Part shown: one piece after another, positions 17,151 through 28,065 of the stretch
Layout: each line of letters opens with the position of its first letter
Numbering within the stretch: the first letter of the stretch is position 1
Origin: Acrocarpospora corrugata
GTDB taxonomy: Bacteria > Actinomycetota > Actinomycetes > Streptosporangiales > Streptosporangiaceae
Reading direction: 5' to 3'
Length of the DNA: 64,000 nucleotides
Assembly: GCF_009687845.1 (NCBI RefSeq)
Contig: NZ_BLAD01000049.1
Location: forward strand, 62,001-126,000
Program-made: the position numbers and the translations under genes
The notes under the pieces: model-generated
What the model was told of the DNA's origin: nothing
The model's database searches: none
The model's input: only the letters and a program-made list of their open reading frames with translations

Positions 17151-17201
17151 AATGGGTCACCGTCCCGGTGTACCCCACTAGATTGCTGAAGGTTCGCAAC
17201 T

Positions 17202-17275
17202 CAACGCCCCCGAGGCCAGAGATGTGGACATGTCTGGACGAGCGTAAGAAGCCGCGCCTGGCCTATCTCGGGGGG
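17202..17275. other. Long imperfect stem-loop between the CopD-CtaG and DUF916-like genes
   Basis: On the plus strand CGCCCCCGAG plus GCCAG near 17203-17218 is complementary to CTGGCC, two unpaired bases and CTCGGGGGGCG near 17259-17275. This encloses a loop of about 40 bases. A second small hairpin, CCGGC/GCCGG, lies between it and the CopD-CtaG stop. It may be a terminator, a leader RNA of the DUF916 operon or a small RNA. I recognise no known riboswitch class. Confidence 0.4.
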
Positions 17276-17301
17276 CGCTCCGGCACTTAGCCGGAAAATG
17301 A

Positions 17302-19014
17302 CTAATTGACGATGGCGTGCACGGCCCGGATCTCCGGCTCGGGGACGGGCGCCTCCTTGGCGGGGCGCTGGGTGAGGGTCAGCAGGGCGACCAGCGCGAG
17401 CCCGGCATGGAGCAGCAGCCCGAGCCGCTGGTCGGCCGCCGCCGAGGGCAGCCAGTCGAGTTCGAGCCCCGGGAACCAGGCCCGCCCTTGGATCCCCCCG
17501 GCCAGCAGCTGTACGGCCAGCGCCGCCTGGACCGCGCCGACCACCGCCACCGCCGCCCACGGCCGGACCACGACGAAGAACACCACGCCGGCGGCGACCA
17601 GATAGAGCACCACCACCAGCCGAACCGCCAGCACAGATTGCGAAATTTCGTACAACGGCGTTAGGAAGAGCAGCGGAAACGGCGCCACATACGCGACCGC
17701 CGCGACCACCGGACTGACCCGCCGATACGGCATCAGCGCGAGCGGCGCCCCCAGCGCGAGCAGCACCGGCCCGACCGTCCCGATCAGCGCGTACTGCACC
17801 ATGTGCACCGAGAAGATGGCCCGCGCGTACACCCCGACGCCCCCCACCATCCCGTACGCGATGACGAGCAGCCCGGCGAACCACGCGACCGTCCGCCAGC
17901 GCGGCCACGACCCCATCCGCCGCACCCCGGCCAGATACGCGATCCCGGCCGCCACCACGACCAGCAGCAGCAACGGATCCAGCCGCATCTCGGTCACCAG
18001 CCGCCCGGCCGCGAACGGCGCCAGATCGAACCCGAGCACCGCGTGCGTGGAGTCGCCGCCCGGCGGCGGAGGCGTCCGCGACAGCGCGACCGCCAGCCCC
18101 ATCCCGGCCGCCATCAGCACCAGTTCACCGCCGGCCAGCCGCAGGAACGGCGCCCGCGCCCCGGCCTCCATCGCCGCGATGGTCGAGCGCCGATGCCGCC
18201 ACCCGAAGAACCCGAGCACGACCAGCGCGACCACCTTGCCCAGCACCAGCAGCCCGTACCGCGACCCGAACAGCTGGGACACCGACCCGAGCCGGACCCA
18301 CGCGTTCACCGCGCCGGAGATCGCCACCGCGCCGTAGCAGCAGAGCGCGATAGTGCTGAACCTGCGCACCGCCGCGAGCGGCCGGTCGGCTCTGCGCAGG
18401 AACACCAGCAGCCCGAACAGGCCGCCCACCCACAGGGTGACGGCCGCCAGGTGCAGCATCAGGCTGGAGATGGCGAAGTCGTGGTCGTTGGCCGACGCGG
18501 AATGCCCGGCGTAGGCGGGCGGCAGCAGCGCCAGCAGCGCGAGCCCGAGCAGGAACCTCGGCTTGGCGCGCAGGAAGGTGAGCAGGGTGATCGCCAGGGT
18601 CAGGCCGTACACGGTCAGGAACGCCAGGCCCTGCGGGACGTAGAGCACGAACGTGGACAGCGCGCCCGACCTGAGCGCCTCGCCGATCGGCACCCCGACG
18701 AAGTCGGACAGGGTCAGCAGCACGGTCACGGCCGCGGTCGCCGCCCAGGCCAGCGCCCAGCGCGGCACCGCGCGGCGCATGATCGAACGCCCGTCCTGGC
18801 CGAGCAGCACCGCGGCCAGTAGCGATCCGGTGGTGGCCACCGCGCACAGGTCGTGCAGCAGCCGCACCACCGGCAGTCCCCACGAGGTCAGCGGCCCCGG
18901 CGACGGCAGCCCGCGGATGGCCGGGAGGTCCCGGTCCCCGCCGAACCAGAAGGCGATCAGCAGCACCCCGAATCCGGCGAACAGCACGCCGAATCCGACC
19001 AGTCGAGCCCTCAT
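17302..19014 (-). CDS. CopD-CtaG fusion membrane protein (copper handling)
   Basis: This 570-residue polytopic membrane protein carries an N-terminal CopD domain (residues about 40-330, starting near VVRLLHDLCAVATTGSL, with HSASANDHDFAISSLMLHLAAVTLWVGG). The C-terminal domain is CtaG/caa3-assembly type (AIFSVHMVQYALIGTVGPVLLALGAPLAL, then SVLAVRLVVVLYLVAAG). Such fusions are common in actinobacteria and serve copper import or delivery to cytochrome oxidase. The start is ATG 19014, two bases after the stop of the secreted protein gene. Any longer frame is the shadow of that gene. Confidence 0.87.
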   Translation of the reverse strand: MRARLVGFGVLFAGFGVLLIAFWFGGDRDLPAIRGLPSPGPLTSWGLPVVRLLHDLCAVATTGSLLAAVLLGQDGRSIMRRAVPRWALAWAATAAVTVLLTLSDFVGVPIGEALRSGALSTFVLYVPQGLAFLTVYGLTLAITLLTFLRAKPRFLLGLALLALLPPAYAGHSASANDHDFAISSLMLHLAAVTLWVGGLFGLLVFLRRADRPLAAVRRFSTIALCCYGAVAISGAVNAWVRLGSVSQLFGSRYGLLVLGKVVALVVLGFFGWRHRRSTIAAMEAGARAPFLRLAGGELVLMAAGMGLAVALSRTPPPPGGDSTHAVLGFDLAPFAAGRLVTEMRLDPLLLLVVVAAGIAYLAGVRRMGSWPRWRTVAWFAGLLVIAYGMVGGVGVYARAIFSVHMVQYALIGTVGPVLLALGAPLALMPYRRVSPVVAAVAYVAPFPLLFLTPLYEISQSVLAVRLVVVLYLVAAGVVFFVVVRPWAAVAVVGAVQAALAVQLLAGGIQGRAWFPGLELDWLPSAAADQRLGLLLHAGLALVALLTLTQRPAKEAPVPEPEIRAVHAIVN

Positions 19015-19016
19015 CG

Positions 19017-19466
19017 TCAGGAATGCCCGCCGTGGTCGGTGTTCTCCACCCGGCCGCCGAGTTTGGCTTCGAGCGGTTCCACCATCTCGGGCAGGCCGAC
19101 CACCACCCATCGGGCGCCGATCAGGTAGGTCCCGCCGTAGGCTTCCGCCGCCGTCAGCCAGTCCTGCTGGCCGCCGTCGGTGTCGAACGAGACCATGGTC
19201 AGCGGGCTGCCGGCGCCGGCGCACGAGCCCTGCCGCATGTCCTTGCCCTTGCCCTGGATGGACAGCGTGCAGCCGACCTTGCCGGCCAGCTCCTCCAGCG
19301 TGGCGGGGCCGCCGGCGGGCGCCGCCTGGTGGTGCTGGTGCGGCCCGGCGGGTAACTGGGCGGTGGCGCTGCTGTTCCCGCTGAGGGATCCGGCGATCAA
19401 GGGCACCGAGCCCACCAGCGCCACCGTCCAGGCCAGCCGGCCGACCACCTGGCGAAGAACCGTCAT
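19017..19466 (-). CDS. Secreted small His-containing protein, partner of CopD-CtaG
   Basis: This 149-residue exported protein has a signal segment (LAWTVALVGSVPLIAGSL). A histidine-rich PHQHHQAAP stretch follows it. Two cysteines (GCTLS and GSCAG) sit 20 or so residues apart, probably a disulfide, and the terminus is DHGGHS. I do not recognise a named family. It overlaps functionally with the CopD-CtaG gene, starting the same operon with a two-base gap, so a periplasm-side copper-binding role is plausible (inference). Confidence 0.7.
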   Translation of the reverse strand: MTVLRQVVGRLAWTVALVGSVPLIAGSLSGNSSATAQLPAGPHQHHQAAPAGGPATLEELAGKVGCTLSIQGKGKDMRQGSCAGAGSPLTMVSFDTDGGQQDWLTAAEAYGGTYLIGARWVVVGLPEMVEPLEAKLGGRVENTDHGGHS

Positions 19467-19537
19467 GAGATCACTTCCCTGCGCGGGACAGCGTTCGGGC
19501 CCCGCGCTGGAAGGTACGGCCCGTCAGCGCCTGGCGT

Positions 19538-20017
19538 TCACCCGCCGTTGAAGTAGCGCGCCACCACCTGCGTGTGCAGCGGGAACGCCAGCTCCTGGGC
19601 CTGGTCGATGACCAGGAACTCGGTCGCCTCGGCGGTGGCGGCGACCGGCGGCAGCGCGGTGGAGGGCGTCCACGCGGCCAGCCCGAAGATCAGCACGGTT
19701 CCGTCGGGGGCGCTCAGCGCGTCGAACAGGCGCACCCCGGCCACGTCGGTGCGCACGCCGGTCTCCTCGCGGAGCTCCCGGACCGCCGCTTCCTGCCAGG
19801 ATTCGCCCACTTCGATGAACCCGCCGGGCAGGGCCAGCTCGCCCCGGCGCGGCTCGATGTCGCGCCGCTGCACGAGCAGGCCCTCGTCCACCGGGAGCAG
19901 GATGACCGCGACCGGAAGTGGGTTGCGGTAGCTCGTGTTGCCGCAGTCGGCGCAGGCCCTCGGCCAGGGCTGGTCCGGCGCGAATGCCGTACCGCAATAG
20001 GAGCAGTGGGTGTTCAC
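19538..20017 (-). CDS. Nudix hydrolase with N-terminal zinc ribbon
   Basis: This 159-residue protein has two CxxC pairs (CSYCGTAF and CADCGNTSYRNP) forming a zinc ribbon. A complete Nudix box follows (GGFIEVGESWQEAAVRELRE, continuing into ETGV). The arrangement resembles NudC/ADP-ribose pyrophosphatase-like housekeeping hydrolases that cleave nucleoside diphosphate conjugates. The start is GTG 20017. It is divergent from the kdp operon. Confidence 0.9.
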   Translation of the reverse strand: MNTHCSYCGTAFAPDQPWPRACADCGNTSYRNPLPVAVILLPVDEGLLVQRRDIEPRRGELALPGGFIEVGESWQEAAVRELREETGVRTDVAGVRLFDALSAPDGTVLIFGLAAWTPSTALPPVAATAEATEFLVIDQAQELAFPLHTQVVARYFNGG

Positions 20018-20030
20018 GGAGAGCAGGGTA

Positions 20031-20071
20031 GCGTCAAGACTTGAGGGGAAGCGGTATGGTGCGCGTCAAGA
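20031..20071 (+). promoter_or_regulatory. Direct repeats GCGTCAAGA upstream of kdp
   Basis: GCGTCAAGA occurs at 20031-20039 and again at 20063-20071, exactly 32 bases apart, or three DNA turns. The first copy is part of a small palindrome TCAAG-A-CTTGA. Two in-phase copies upstream of a response-regulator-controlled operon are a candidate KdpE binding region. Confidence 0.4.
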
Positions 20072-20096
20072 TGAGCGGTCCCGCCTGATTCACCGT

Positions 20097-20132
20097 CTTT
20101 GCTGGTCGAGTACATGATCTGACCTAGCAAAG
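20097..20132 (+). promoter_or_regulatory. Hairpin overlapping the first kdp ribosome binding site
   Basis: CTTTGCTGGTC (20097-20107) pairs with GACCTAGCAAAG (20121-20132), with one bulged base and a 13-base loop. Its 3' arm contains AAAGG of the sequence preceding the ATG at 20141. If transcribed, it could hide the ribosome binding site of the operon; alternatively it is a DNA operator. Confidence 0.45.
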
Positions 20133-20140
20133 GACCGGGG

Positions 20141-20224
20141 ATGGCCGACGTGATCTTCCTCGCCCTGACCGTCGCGATCTTCGTGATCCTCGGGTTCGTG
20201 GTGACAGCGGTGGAGCGGCTGTGA
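20141..20224 (+). CDS. 27-residue membrane peptide at the head of the kdp operon
   Basis: The ATG is preceded by AAAGGACCGGGG. The peptide ([19 protein letters not shown], then VVTAVERL) is a single membrane helix with a short basic end. Its stop overlaps the GTG of kdpF (GTGA). Similar small ORFs precede kdpF in other actinobacterial kdp operons as I recall, but their role is unknown. Confidence 0.65.
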   Translation: MADVIFLALTVAIFVILGFVVTAVERL

Positions 20225-20310
20225 GCGCCGTGAACGCCGCCGGACTGGGCGGCGCCATCCTGCTGGTGATCTTCATGGTGGTCGCGCTGCTCTTCCCCGA
20301 GCGGTTCTAG
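20221..20310 (+). CDS. kdpF: KdpF, small stabilising subunit of the KdpFABC potassium ATPase
   Basis: This is a 29-residue peptide with one membrane helix ([19 protein letters not shown]). The terminal PERF/PEKF motif is diagnostic of KdpF. The GTG start overlaps the previous stop, and its TAG is immediately followed by the ATG of kdpA. KdpF packs at the KdpA-KdpB interface and stabilises the complex. Confidence 0.88.
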   Translation: MSAVNAAGLGGAILLVIFMVVALLFPERF

Positions 20311-21944
20311 ATGCTCGTCCTCGCCTCGCTCGTCGTCGCGCTCGTCCTGGTCCACCGGCCGCTGGGCGACTACATGTACCGCGTCTACACCGGCCCGCCC
20401 GGCCGGGAGCGGGCGCTCTACCGCCTGCTCGGCGTGCGGCCGGACACCGAACAGCCGTGGCCGGTGTACGCCCGCGCGGTGCTCGCCTTCGCGCTCGTCT
20501 CGGTCCTGGTCGTGTACGGCCTGCAGCGTCTGCAGAACTGGCTGATCCTGTCCCTCGGTTTCGACGCCGTCCCCGCCCCCGTCGCCTGGAACACCGCGAT
20601 CAGCTTCGTCACCAACACCAACTGGCAGTCCTACGCCGGCGAGAACACCATGGGCCACCTGGTCCAGATGTCCGCCCTGGCGGTGCAGAACTTCGTCTCC
20701 GCGGCGGTCGGCATGGCGGTCGCGGTGGCCCTGGTCCGCGGTTTCACCCGGCGCGGCAGCGACACCGTCGGCAACTTCTGGGCGGACCTGATCCGGGGGA
20801 CCGTACGGATCCTGCTGCCCATCGCCTTCGTCGGCGCGCTGATCCTGGCGGCCGCCGGCGTGGTGCAGAACTTCACCGCACCGCACGAGGTCGCCACCAT
20901 CGCCGGCGGCACCCAGCACCTGACCGGCGGCCCGATCGCCGGCCAGGAGGCCATCAAGGAACTCGGCACCAACGGCGGCGGCTTCTACAACACCAACTCG
21001 GCCCACCCGTTCGAGAACCCGGGGCCGGGGACGAACTGGTTCGAGATCTTCCTGCTACTGCTGATCCCGTTCTCGTTCCCGCGCACCTTCGGCCGGATGG
21101 TCGGCCAGCCCCGCCAGGGTCACGCGATCGTCGCGGTGATGGCCACCCTGGCCCTGCTCAGCGTCATCCTCACCAACGTCTTCGAACTCAGCGGCGACGC
21201 CACCGTCCCGCACGCGGTCGGCGCGGCCATGGAAGGCAAGGAGGTCAGGTTCGGCGTATCCGACTCGGCCACTTTTGCGGCGGCGACCACGCTCACCTCC
21301 ACCGGCGCGACCAACTCCGCCCACGACTCCTTCACCCCGCTCGGCGGCATGATGACGCTGCTCAACATGATGCTCGGCGAGGTCGCCCCCGGCGGCACCG
21401 GCTCCGGCCTGTACGGCATGCTCATCCTCGCCATCCTCACCGTCTTCATCGCCGGCCTGATGGTCGGACGAACCCCCGAATACCTGGGCAAACGCATCAG
21501 CGCCCGGGAGATCAAACTGGCCTCCCTCTACTTCCTGGTCACCCCCGTCCTGGTGCTCACCGGCACCGGCCTCGCGATGGCCAACCGATCCGGCCTGGCC
21601 GCCATGCACAACACCGGCCCGCACGGCTTCTCCGAGATCCTCTACGCCTTCACCAGCGCCGCCAACAACAACGGCTCCGCCTTCGCCGGCATCACCGCCG
21701 ACACCCCCTGGTACGAGGTCGCCCTCGGCCTCTGCATGGCCTTCGGCCGATTCCTGCCGATCATCTTCGTGCTCGCCCTGGCCGGTTCCCTGGCCGCCCA
21801 GAAACCCGTCCCGGCTTCGGCGGGCACCCTGCCCACCCACCGCCCGCAGTTCGTCGGCATGGTCGTCGGCATCACCGTGATCCTGGTCGCGCTCACCTTC
21901 CTGCCCGCCCTGGCACTCGGCCCACTCGCCGAAGGAATCCACTG

Positions 21945-21945
<1 letters not shown>
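20311..21945 (+). CDS. kdpA: KdpA, potassium-translocating subunit
   Basis: This 544-residue SKT-superfamily pore has the conserved filter segments [45 protein letters not shown] and [13 protein letters not shown]. It binds potassium at micromolar affinity and passes it to KdpB. Its TGA overlaps the kdpB ATG by one base. Full length, no defects seen. Confidence 0.97.
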
Positions 21946-24001
<2,056 letters not shown>

Positions 24002-24002
<1 letters not shown>

Positions 24003-24835
24003 TGAAACGCCTGCCACGCTGGGTTCGTACGCATCTGGCCGCCGTCCGGGCGGTCGCGGTGCTGACCCTGATCACCGGGGTGCTCTATCCGCTGGTCGTG
24101 ATGGGCGTCGCCCAGGTCCTGTTCCCCCGGCAGGCGAACGGATCTCTCGTCGAGAAGAACGGCAGGACCGTGGGGAGCGCGCTCGTAGGTCAGCTGTTCA
24201 CCGGCCCGGACGGCAAGCCGATCCCGGGGTACTTCCAGAGCCGCCCATCGGCGGACGCCTACGACATGCTGTCCACGACGGCCAGTAACCTGGGACCTGA
24301 GGACGTAGTGGACACCCTTCCCGCACCAGGAAAAACCGGCACAAAAAGCCTGCTCACCCAGGTCTGCGCCAGGAGCCGTTCCGCAGGGGAGCTGGAGGGT
24401 GTCTCAGGCGCGCGGCCCTACTGCACGAGCGAGGGGGTGGGTGCGGTGCTCAAGGTCTTCCCCAACCGGGTGGTGAGCGTCAACCAACCCTGCCCCACCA
24501 CCCCCTTTATCCCGAAATATCAGGGCATGGTGGTGGAGTGCGCCCGGCCGGGCGAGGACTACGCGGCCGGCCGCACGGTCCCCGTCCGCGGCGACATCCG
24601 CAACCCCGCCGTCCCCCCGGACGCGGTCACCGCCAGCGGCTCCAGCCTAGATCCCGATATATCCGTCGAATACGCCCGCCTCCAGGCCCCCCGGATCGCC
24701 CGCGAACGCGGCCTCCCCCTCGACCGCGTCCACGCCCTCATCCAGGACCACACCACCGGCCGCACCTTCGGCTTCATCGGCGAGCCCGCCGTCCAAGTCC
24801 TCCCCCTCAACCTGGCCCTCGACCAGGCCAGATGA
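24002..24835 (+). CDS. kdpC: KdpC, accessory subunit with long actinobacterial insertion
   Basis: This 277-residue KdpC has the N-terminal membrane helix (AVLTLITGVLYPLVVMG) and the blocks FQSRPSA, ASGSSLDPDISVEYARLQAPRIA and PAVQVLPLNLALD. E. coli KdpC is about 190 residues. The extra length is an insertion at about 95-185 containing four cysteines (CARS, PYCT, QPCP, VECA). I recall similar insertions in other actinobacteria. It stabilises ATP binding by KdpB. The ATG overlaps the kdpB stop; GTG 23999 is an alternative. Confidence 0.95.
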
Positions 24836-27366
24836 GCACCATGATCCGTGGCCGCCTGCGCGTCTACCTCGGCTCCGCACCCGGAGTCGGCAAGACCTAC
24901 GCGATGCTCGACGAGGGCCGCCGCGGCGTCGAACGCGGCCGCGACGTGGTGGTCGGCCTGGTCGAAACCCACGACCGCCCGCGCACGGCCGCGCTGCTCG
25001 ACGGACTGGAGATCATCCCGCGCCGCGACATGATCCACCGCGGCGCGGCCTTCACCGAACTCGACGTGGACGCGGTCATCCGCCGCGCCCCCAAGATCGC
25101 CCTGATCGACGAACTGGCCCACACCAACGTCCCAGGCTCCCGCAACGTGAAGCGCTGGCAGGACATCGAGGAACTCCTCGAAGCCGGCATCGACGTCATC
25201 TCCACGGTCAACATCCAGCACCTGGAGTCCATCAACGACGTCGTCCAGGCCATCACCGGCGTACCGCAGCGGGAGACTGTACCCGACGAGGTCGTCCGCC
25301 GCGCCGACCAGGTCGAACTCGTCGACATGGCCCCCGAGGCGCTGCGCCGCCGGATGGCCCACGGCAACGTGTACGCCCCCGAGAAGGTCGACGCCGCCCT
25401 GTCGAACTATTTCAGGGTCGGCAATCTGACCGCGTTGCGGGAACTCGCCCTGCTCTGGGTCGCCGGAAAAGTCGACGAACAACTCGACCGCTACCGCGCA
25501 GAACACGGCATCGCCGGAACCTGGGAAGCCCGCGAACGCGTCGTCGTCGCCCTCACCGGCGGCCCGGAAGGAGAGGTGCTCATCCGCAGGGCGGCCAGGA
25601 TCGCCGACCGTTCCAAGGGCGCCGACCTGCTCGCCGTGCACGTCACCCGGGCCGACGGCCTGGCCGACGCCGACCTGGCCACCCTGGTCCGGCAGCGCAC
25701 CCTGGTGGAGAGCGTCGGCGGCACCTATCACCAGGTCGTCGGCGACGATGTGCCCGGCGCGCTGCTCGACTTCGCCGGTGGCGTGAACGCGACCCAGCTG
25801 GTGCTCGGCGCGTCCCGGCGGGGCCGGTTCGCCCAGCTGTTCTCGCGCGGCGTCGGCATGGAGACCACCTCGCGGTCCGGCACCATCGACGTGCACATGG
25901 TCACCCATCCGCACGCCAGGCAGGGCAGGTCGGGCGCGCGGCAGCGGGCGGCGCTGACCCGGGCGCGCCGGATCGGCGGCTGGGTGCTGGCCCTGCTCGG
26001 CCTGCCCCTGCTCAGCGCCGTGCTGTTCCCGTTCCGGGAGACGCTGGCGCTGCCGAGCGAGATCCTGCTGTTCCTGCTGCTGGTGGTGGCGGTCGCGCTG
26101 GTCGGCGGGATGTGGCCGGCGGTGACGGCCGCGGTCCTCGGCTTCCTGCTGCTCAACTACTTCTTCACGCCGCCGACCAACCGGCTCACCATCGCCGATC
26201 CGGAGAACCTGCTCGCCCTGTCCGTGTACGTGCTGGTGGCGATCATGGTCAGCATGGTGGTGGACGTCGCGGCTCGCCGTACCAGAGAGGCGGCCCGAGC
26301 CAGCGCCGACGCCGAGGCCCTGTCGGCGCTGGCCGGTTACGTGCTGCGCGGTGAGGCGGCACTGCCCTCGCTGCTCGGACGGCTCCGCGAGATGTTCGGC
26401 CTGACCTCGGTGACCCTGCTGGAACGCGGGGCGGCGATCGCCCCCGACGACCAGGGCGACCCGGCCGCCTGGCGGATCGTGGCGACCTCGGGCGGTGAGC
26501 CGGCCACCTGCCCGGCGCTGGCCGAGACCGATGTGACGATCGACGAGGACCTGGTGCTGGCCGCGCGGGGCCGGCTGCTGGACGCCGCCGACCGGCGCAT
26601 CCTGGAGGCGTTCGCGGCCGAGGCCGCCGTCGCGCTCCGGCAGCAGCGGCTGACCGAGCAGGCCGAACGGGCCAAGCCGCTGGCCGAGGCCGACCGGATG
26701 CGTACCGCGCTGCTGGCCGCCGTCAGCCACGACCTGCGCACGCCGCTGGCCTCCGCGAAGGCGGCCGTGGAGAGCCTGGGCAACACCGGGATCGACTGGT
26801 CGCCGCAGGACCGCGCGGAACTGCTGGCCACCGCGGACGAGTCGCTCGCCAAGCTGGACCGGCTGATCGCCAACCTGCTCGACATGAGCCGCTTGCAGGC
26901 CGGGGTGCTGGGCGTGGTGCTGCAACGGGTGGCTTTGGAGGACGCGGTGCCGCGTGCCGTCGACGATCTGGGGCCGCTGCGCGAGCGGGTGGAGGCGGAC
27001 GTCTCGTTCGACCTGCCGGAGATCATGGCCGACCCCGGCCTGATCGAACGGGTGCTGGTCAACCTGATCACCAACGCGGTCCGGTTCAGCCCGCCGGACG
27101 CCAAGGTCCTGGTCACGGCCAGCTCACACGGCGAACAGGTGGAGATCCGCGTCATCGACCGGGGGCCCGGCCTGCCGCCCGACGCGCACGAGCGGGTCTT
27201 CCTGCCGTTCCAGCGGATCGGCGACCGCGACAACCACAGCGGGGTCGGCCTCGGCCTGGCCCTGTCCCGCGGCCTGACCCAGGCCATGGGCGGCGAACTG
27301 ACCCCCGACGAGACTCCGGGCGGAGGGCTCACGATGATCCTGACCATGCCGATGGCGACCCCGTGA
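24832..27366 (+). CDS. kdpD: KdpD, turgor/potassium sensor histidine kinase
   Basis: This 844-residue kinase has an N-terminal KdpD domain with a Walker A-like GSAPGVGKT at residues 14-22 and the ELAHTN block. A universal-stress-protein-like domain follows at about 210-345, with four membrane helices near 370-480. The kinase core carries His633 in AAVSHDLRTPLAS, an N box VLVNLITNAVRFSP, and G boxes. It phosphorylates KdpE. It starts in ATGA overlap with kdpC and ends in GTGA overlap with kdpE. Confidence 0.96.
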   Translation: MSTMIRGRLRVYLGSAPGVGKTYAMLDEGRRGVERGRDVVVGLVETHDRPRTAALLDGLEIIPRRDMIHRGAAFTELDVDAVIRRAPKIALIDELAHTNVPGSRNVKRWQDIEELLEAGIDVISTVNIQHLESINDVVQAITGVPQRETVPDEVVRRADQVELVDMAPEALRRRMAHGNVYAPEKVDAALSNYFRVGNLTALRELALLWVAGKVDEQLDRYRAEHGIAGTWEARERVVVALTGGPEGEVLIRRAARIADRSKGADLLAVHVTRADGLADADLATLVRQRTLVESVGGTYHQVVGDDVPGALLDFAGGVNATQLVLGASRRGRFAQLFSRGVGMETTSRSGTIDVHMVTHPHARQGRSGARQRAALTRARRIGGWVLALLGLPLLSAVLFPFRETLALPSEILLFLLLVVAVALVGGMWPAVTAAVLGFLLLNYFFTPPTNRLTIADPENLLALSVYVLVAIMVSMVVDVAARRTREAARASADAEALSALAGYVLRGEAALPSLLGRLREMFGLTSVTLLERGAAIAPDDQGDPAAWRIVATSGGEPATCPALAETDVTIDEDLVLAARGRLLDAADRRILEAFAAEAAVALRQQRLTEQAERAKPLAEADRMRTALLAAVSHDLRTPLASAKAAVESLGNTGIDWSPQDRAELLATADESLAKLDRLIANLLDMSRLQAGVLGVVLQRVALEDAVPRAVDDLGPLRERVEADVSFDLPEIMADPGLIERVLVNLITNAVRFSPPDAKVLVTASSHGEQVEIRVIDRGPGLPPDAHERVFLPFQRIGDRDNHSGVGLGLALSRGLTQAMGGELTPDETPGGGLTMILTMPMATP

Positions 27367-28031
27367 CCCGCATCCTGGTCGTCGACGACGAACCCCAGAT
27401 CCTCCGCGCGCTCCGGATCAACCTGGTCGCCCGCCACTACGAGGTCGCCCTGGCCGCCGACGGCGCCGCCGCCCTGCGCGAGGCCGCCCAGTGGCACCCC
27501 GACCTGGTCCTGCTCGACCTCGGCCTGCCCGACCTGGACGGCGTGGACGTGATCCACGGCCTGCGCGGCTGGACCGAGGTCCCGATCGTGGTGCTGTCCG
27601 GCCGGGCCGGCAACCAGGACAAGATCGAGGCCCTGGACGCCGGCGCCGACGACTACGTCACCAAGCCGTTCAACATCGAGGAACTCCTGGCCCGGGTCCG
27701 CGCGGTCACCCGCAGAACCCGCGTCCAGCAGGCAGACCTCGCCTCGGTCCAGCTCGGCGACCACACCGTCGACCTGACCGCCAAGACCGTCTCCGGCGGG
27801 GTACGGCTCACGCCCACCGAATGGCACATCCTCGAAATCCTGCTCCGCAACCCCGGCCGTCTGGTCAGCCAGCGCCAGCTGCTCACCGAGGTCTGGGGCG
27901 AGAAGTACCTGAAGGAGACCCACTACCTGCGGCAGTACATGGTGCAGCTGCGCCGCAAGCTCGAACGCGACCCCGCCCACCCGGTGCACCTGATCACCGA
28001 ACTCGGCATGGGCTACCGCTACCTGCCCTGA
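27363..28031 (+). CDS. kdpE: KdpE, OmpR-type response regulator
   Basis: This is a 222-residue response regulator. Its receiver domain has Asp8/Asp9, phospho-acceptor Asp52 (VLLDLGLPD) and Lys in VTKPF. The winged-helix DNA-binding domain runs from about residue 128, with LVSQRQLLTEVWG and HYLRQYMVQLRRKL. It activates the kdp operon. The GTG start overlaps the kdpD stop, and it is the last gene of the operon, followed by a strong terminator. Confidence 0.96.
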   Translation: MTRILVVDDEPQILRALRINLVARHYEVALAADGAAALREAAQWHPDLVLLDLGLPDLDGVDVIHGLRGWTEVPIVVLSGRAGNQDKIEALDAGADDYVTKPFNIEELLARVRAVTRRTRVQQADLASVQLGDHTVDLTAKTVSGGVRLTPTEWHILEILLRNPGRLVSQRQLLTEVWGEKYLKETHYLRQYMVQLRRKLERDPAHPVHLITELGMGYRYLP

Positions 28032-28060
28032 GGGGGCGTGCCGGTTCGCGGCACGCCCCC
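28032..28060. terminator. Bidirectional terminator after kdpE
   Basis: An 11-base perfect stem, GGGGGCGTGCC (28032-28042) with GGCACGCCCCC (28050-28060), has a 7-base loop. It lies between convergent kdpE and the glycosidase gene, whose stop is at 28066. Confidence 0.85.
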
Positions 28061-28065
28061 GGAGG

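Noticed and set aside
20457-21944. KdpB frame extended over kdpA
   Set aside because: Pro/Arg-rich shadow of kdpA; the conserved KdpB N-terminus begins at 21945.
28032-28060. Hairpin after kdpE as a riboswitch
   Set aside because: It is a simple perfect stem with a short loop between two convergent gene ends; a terminator explains it fully.
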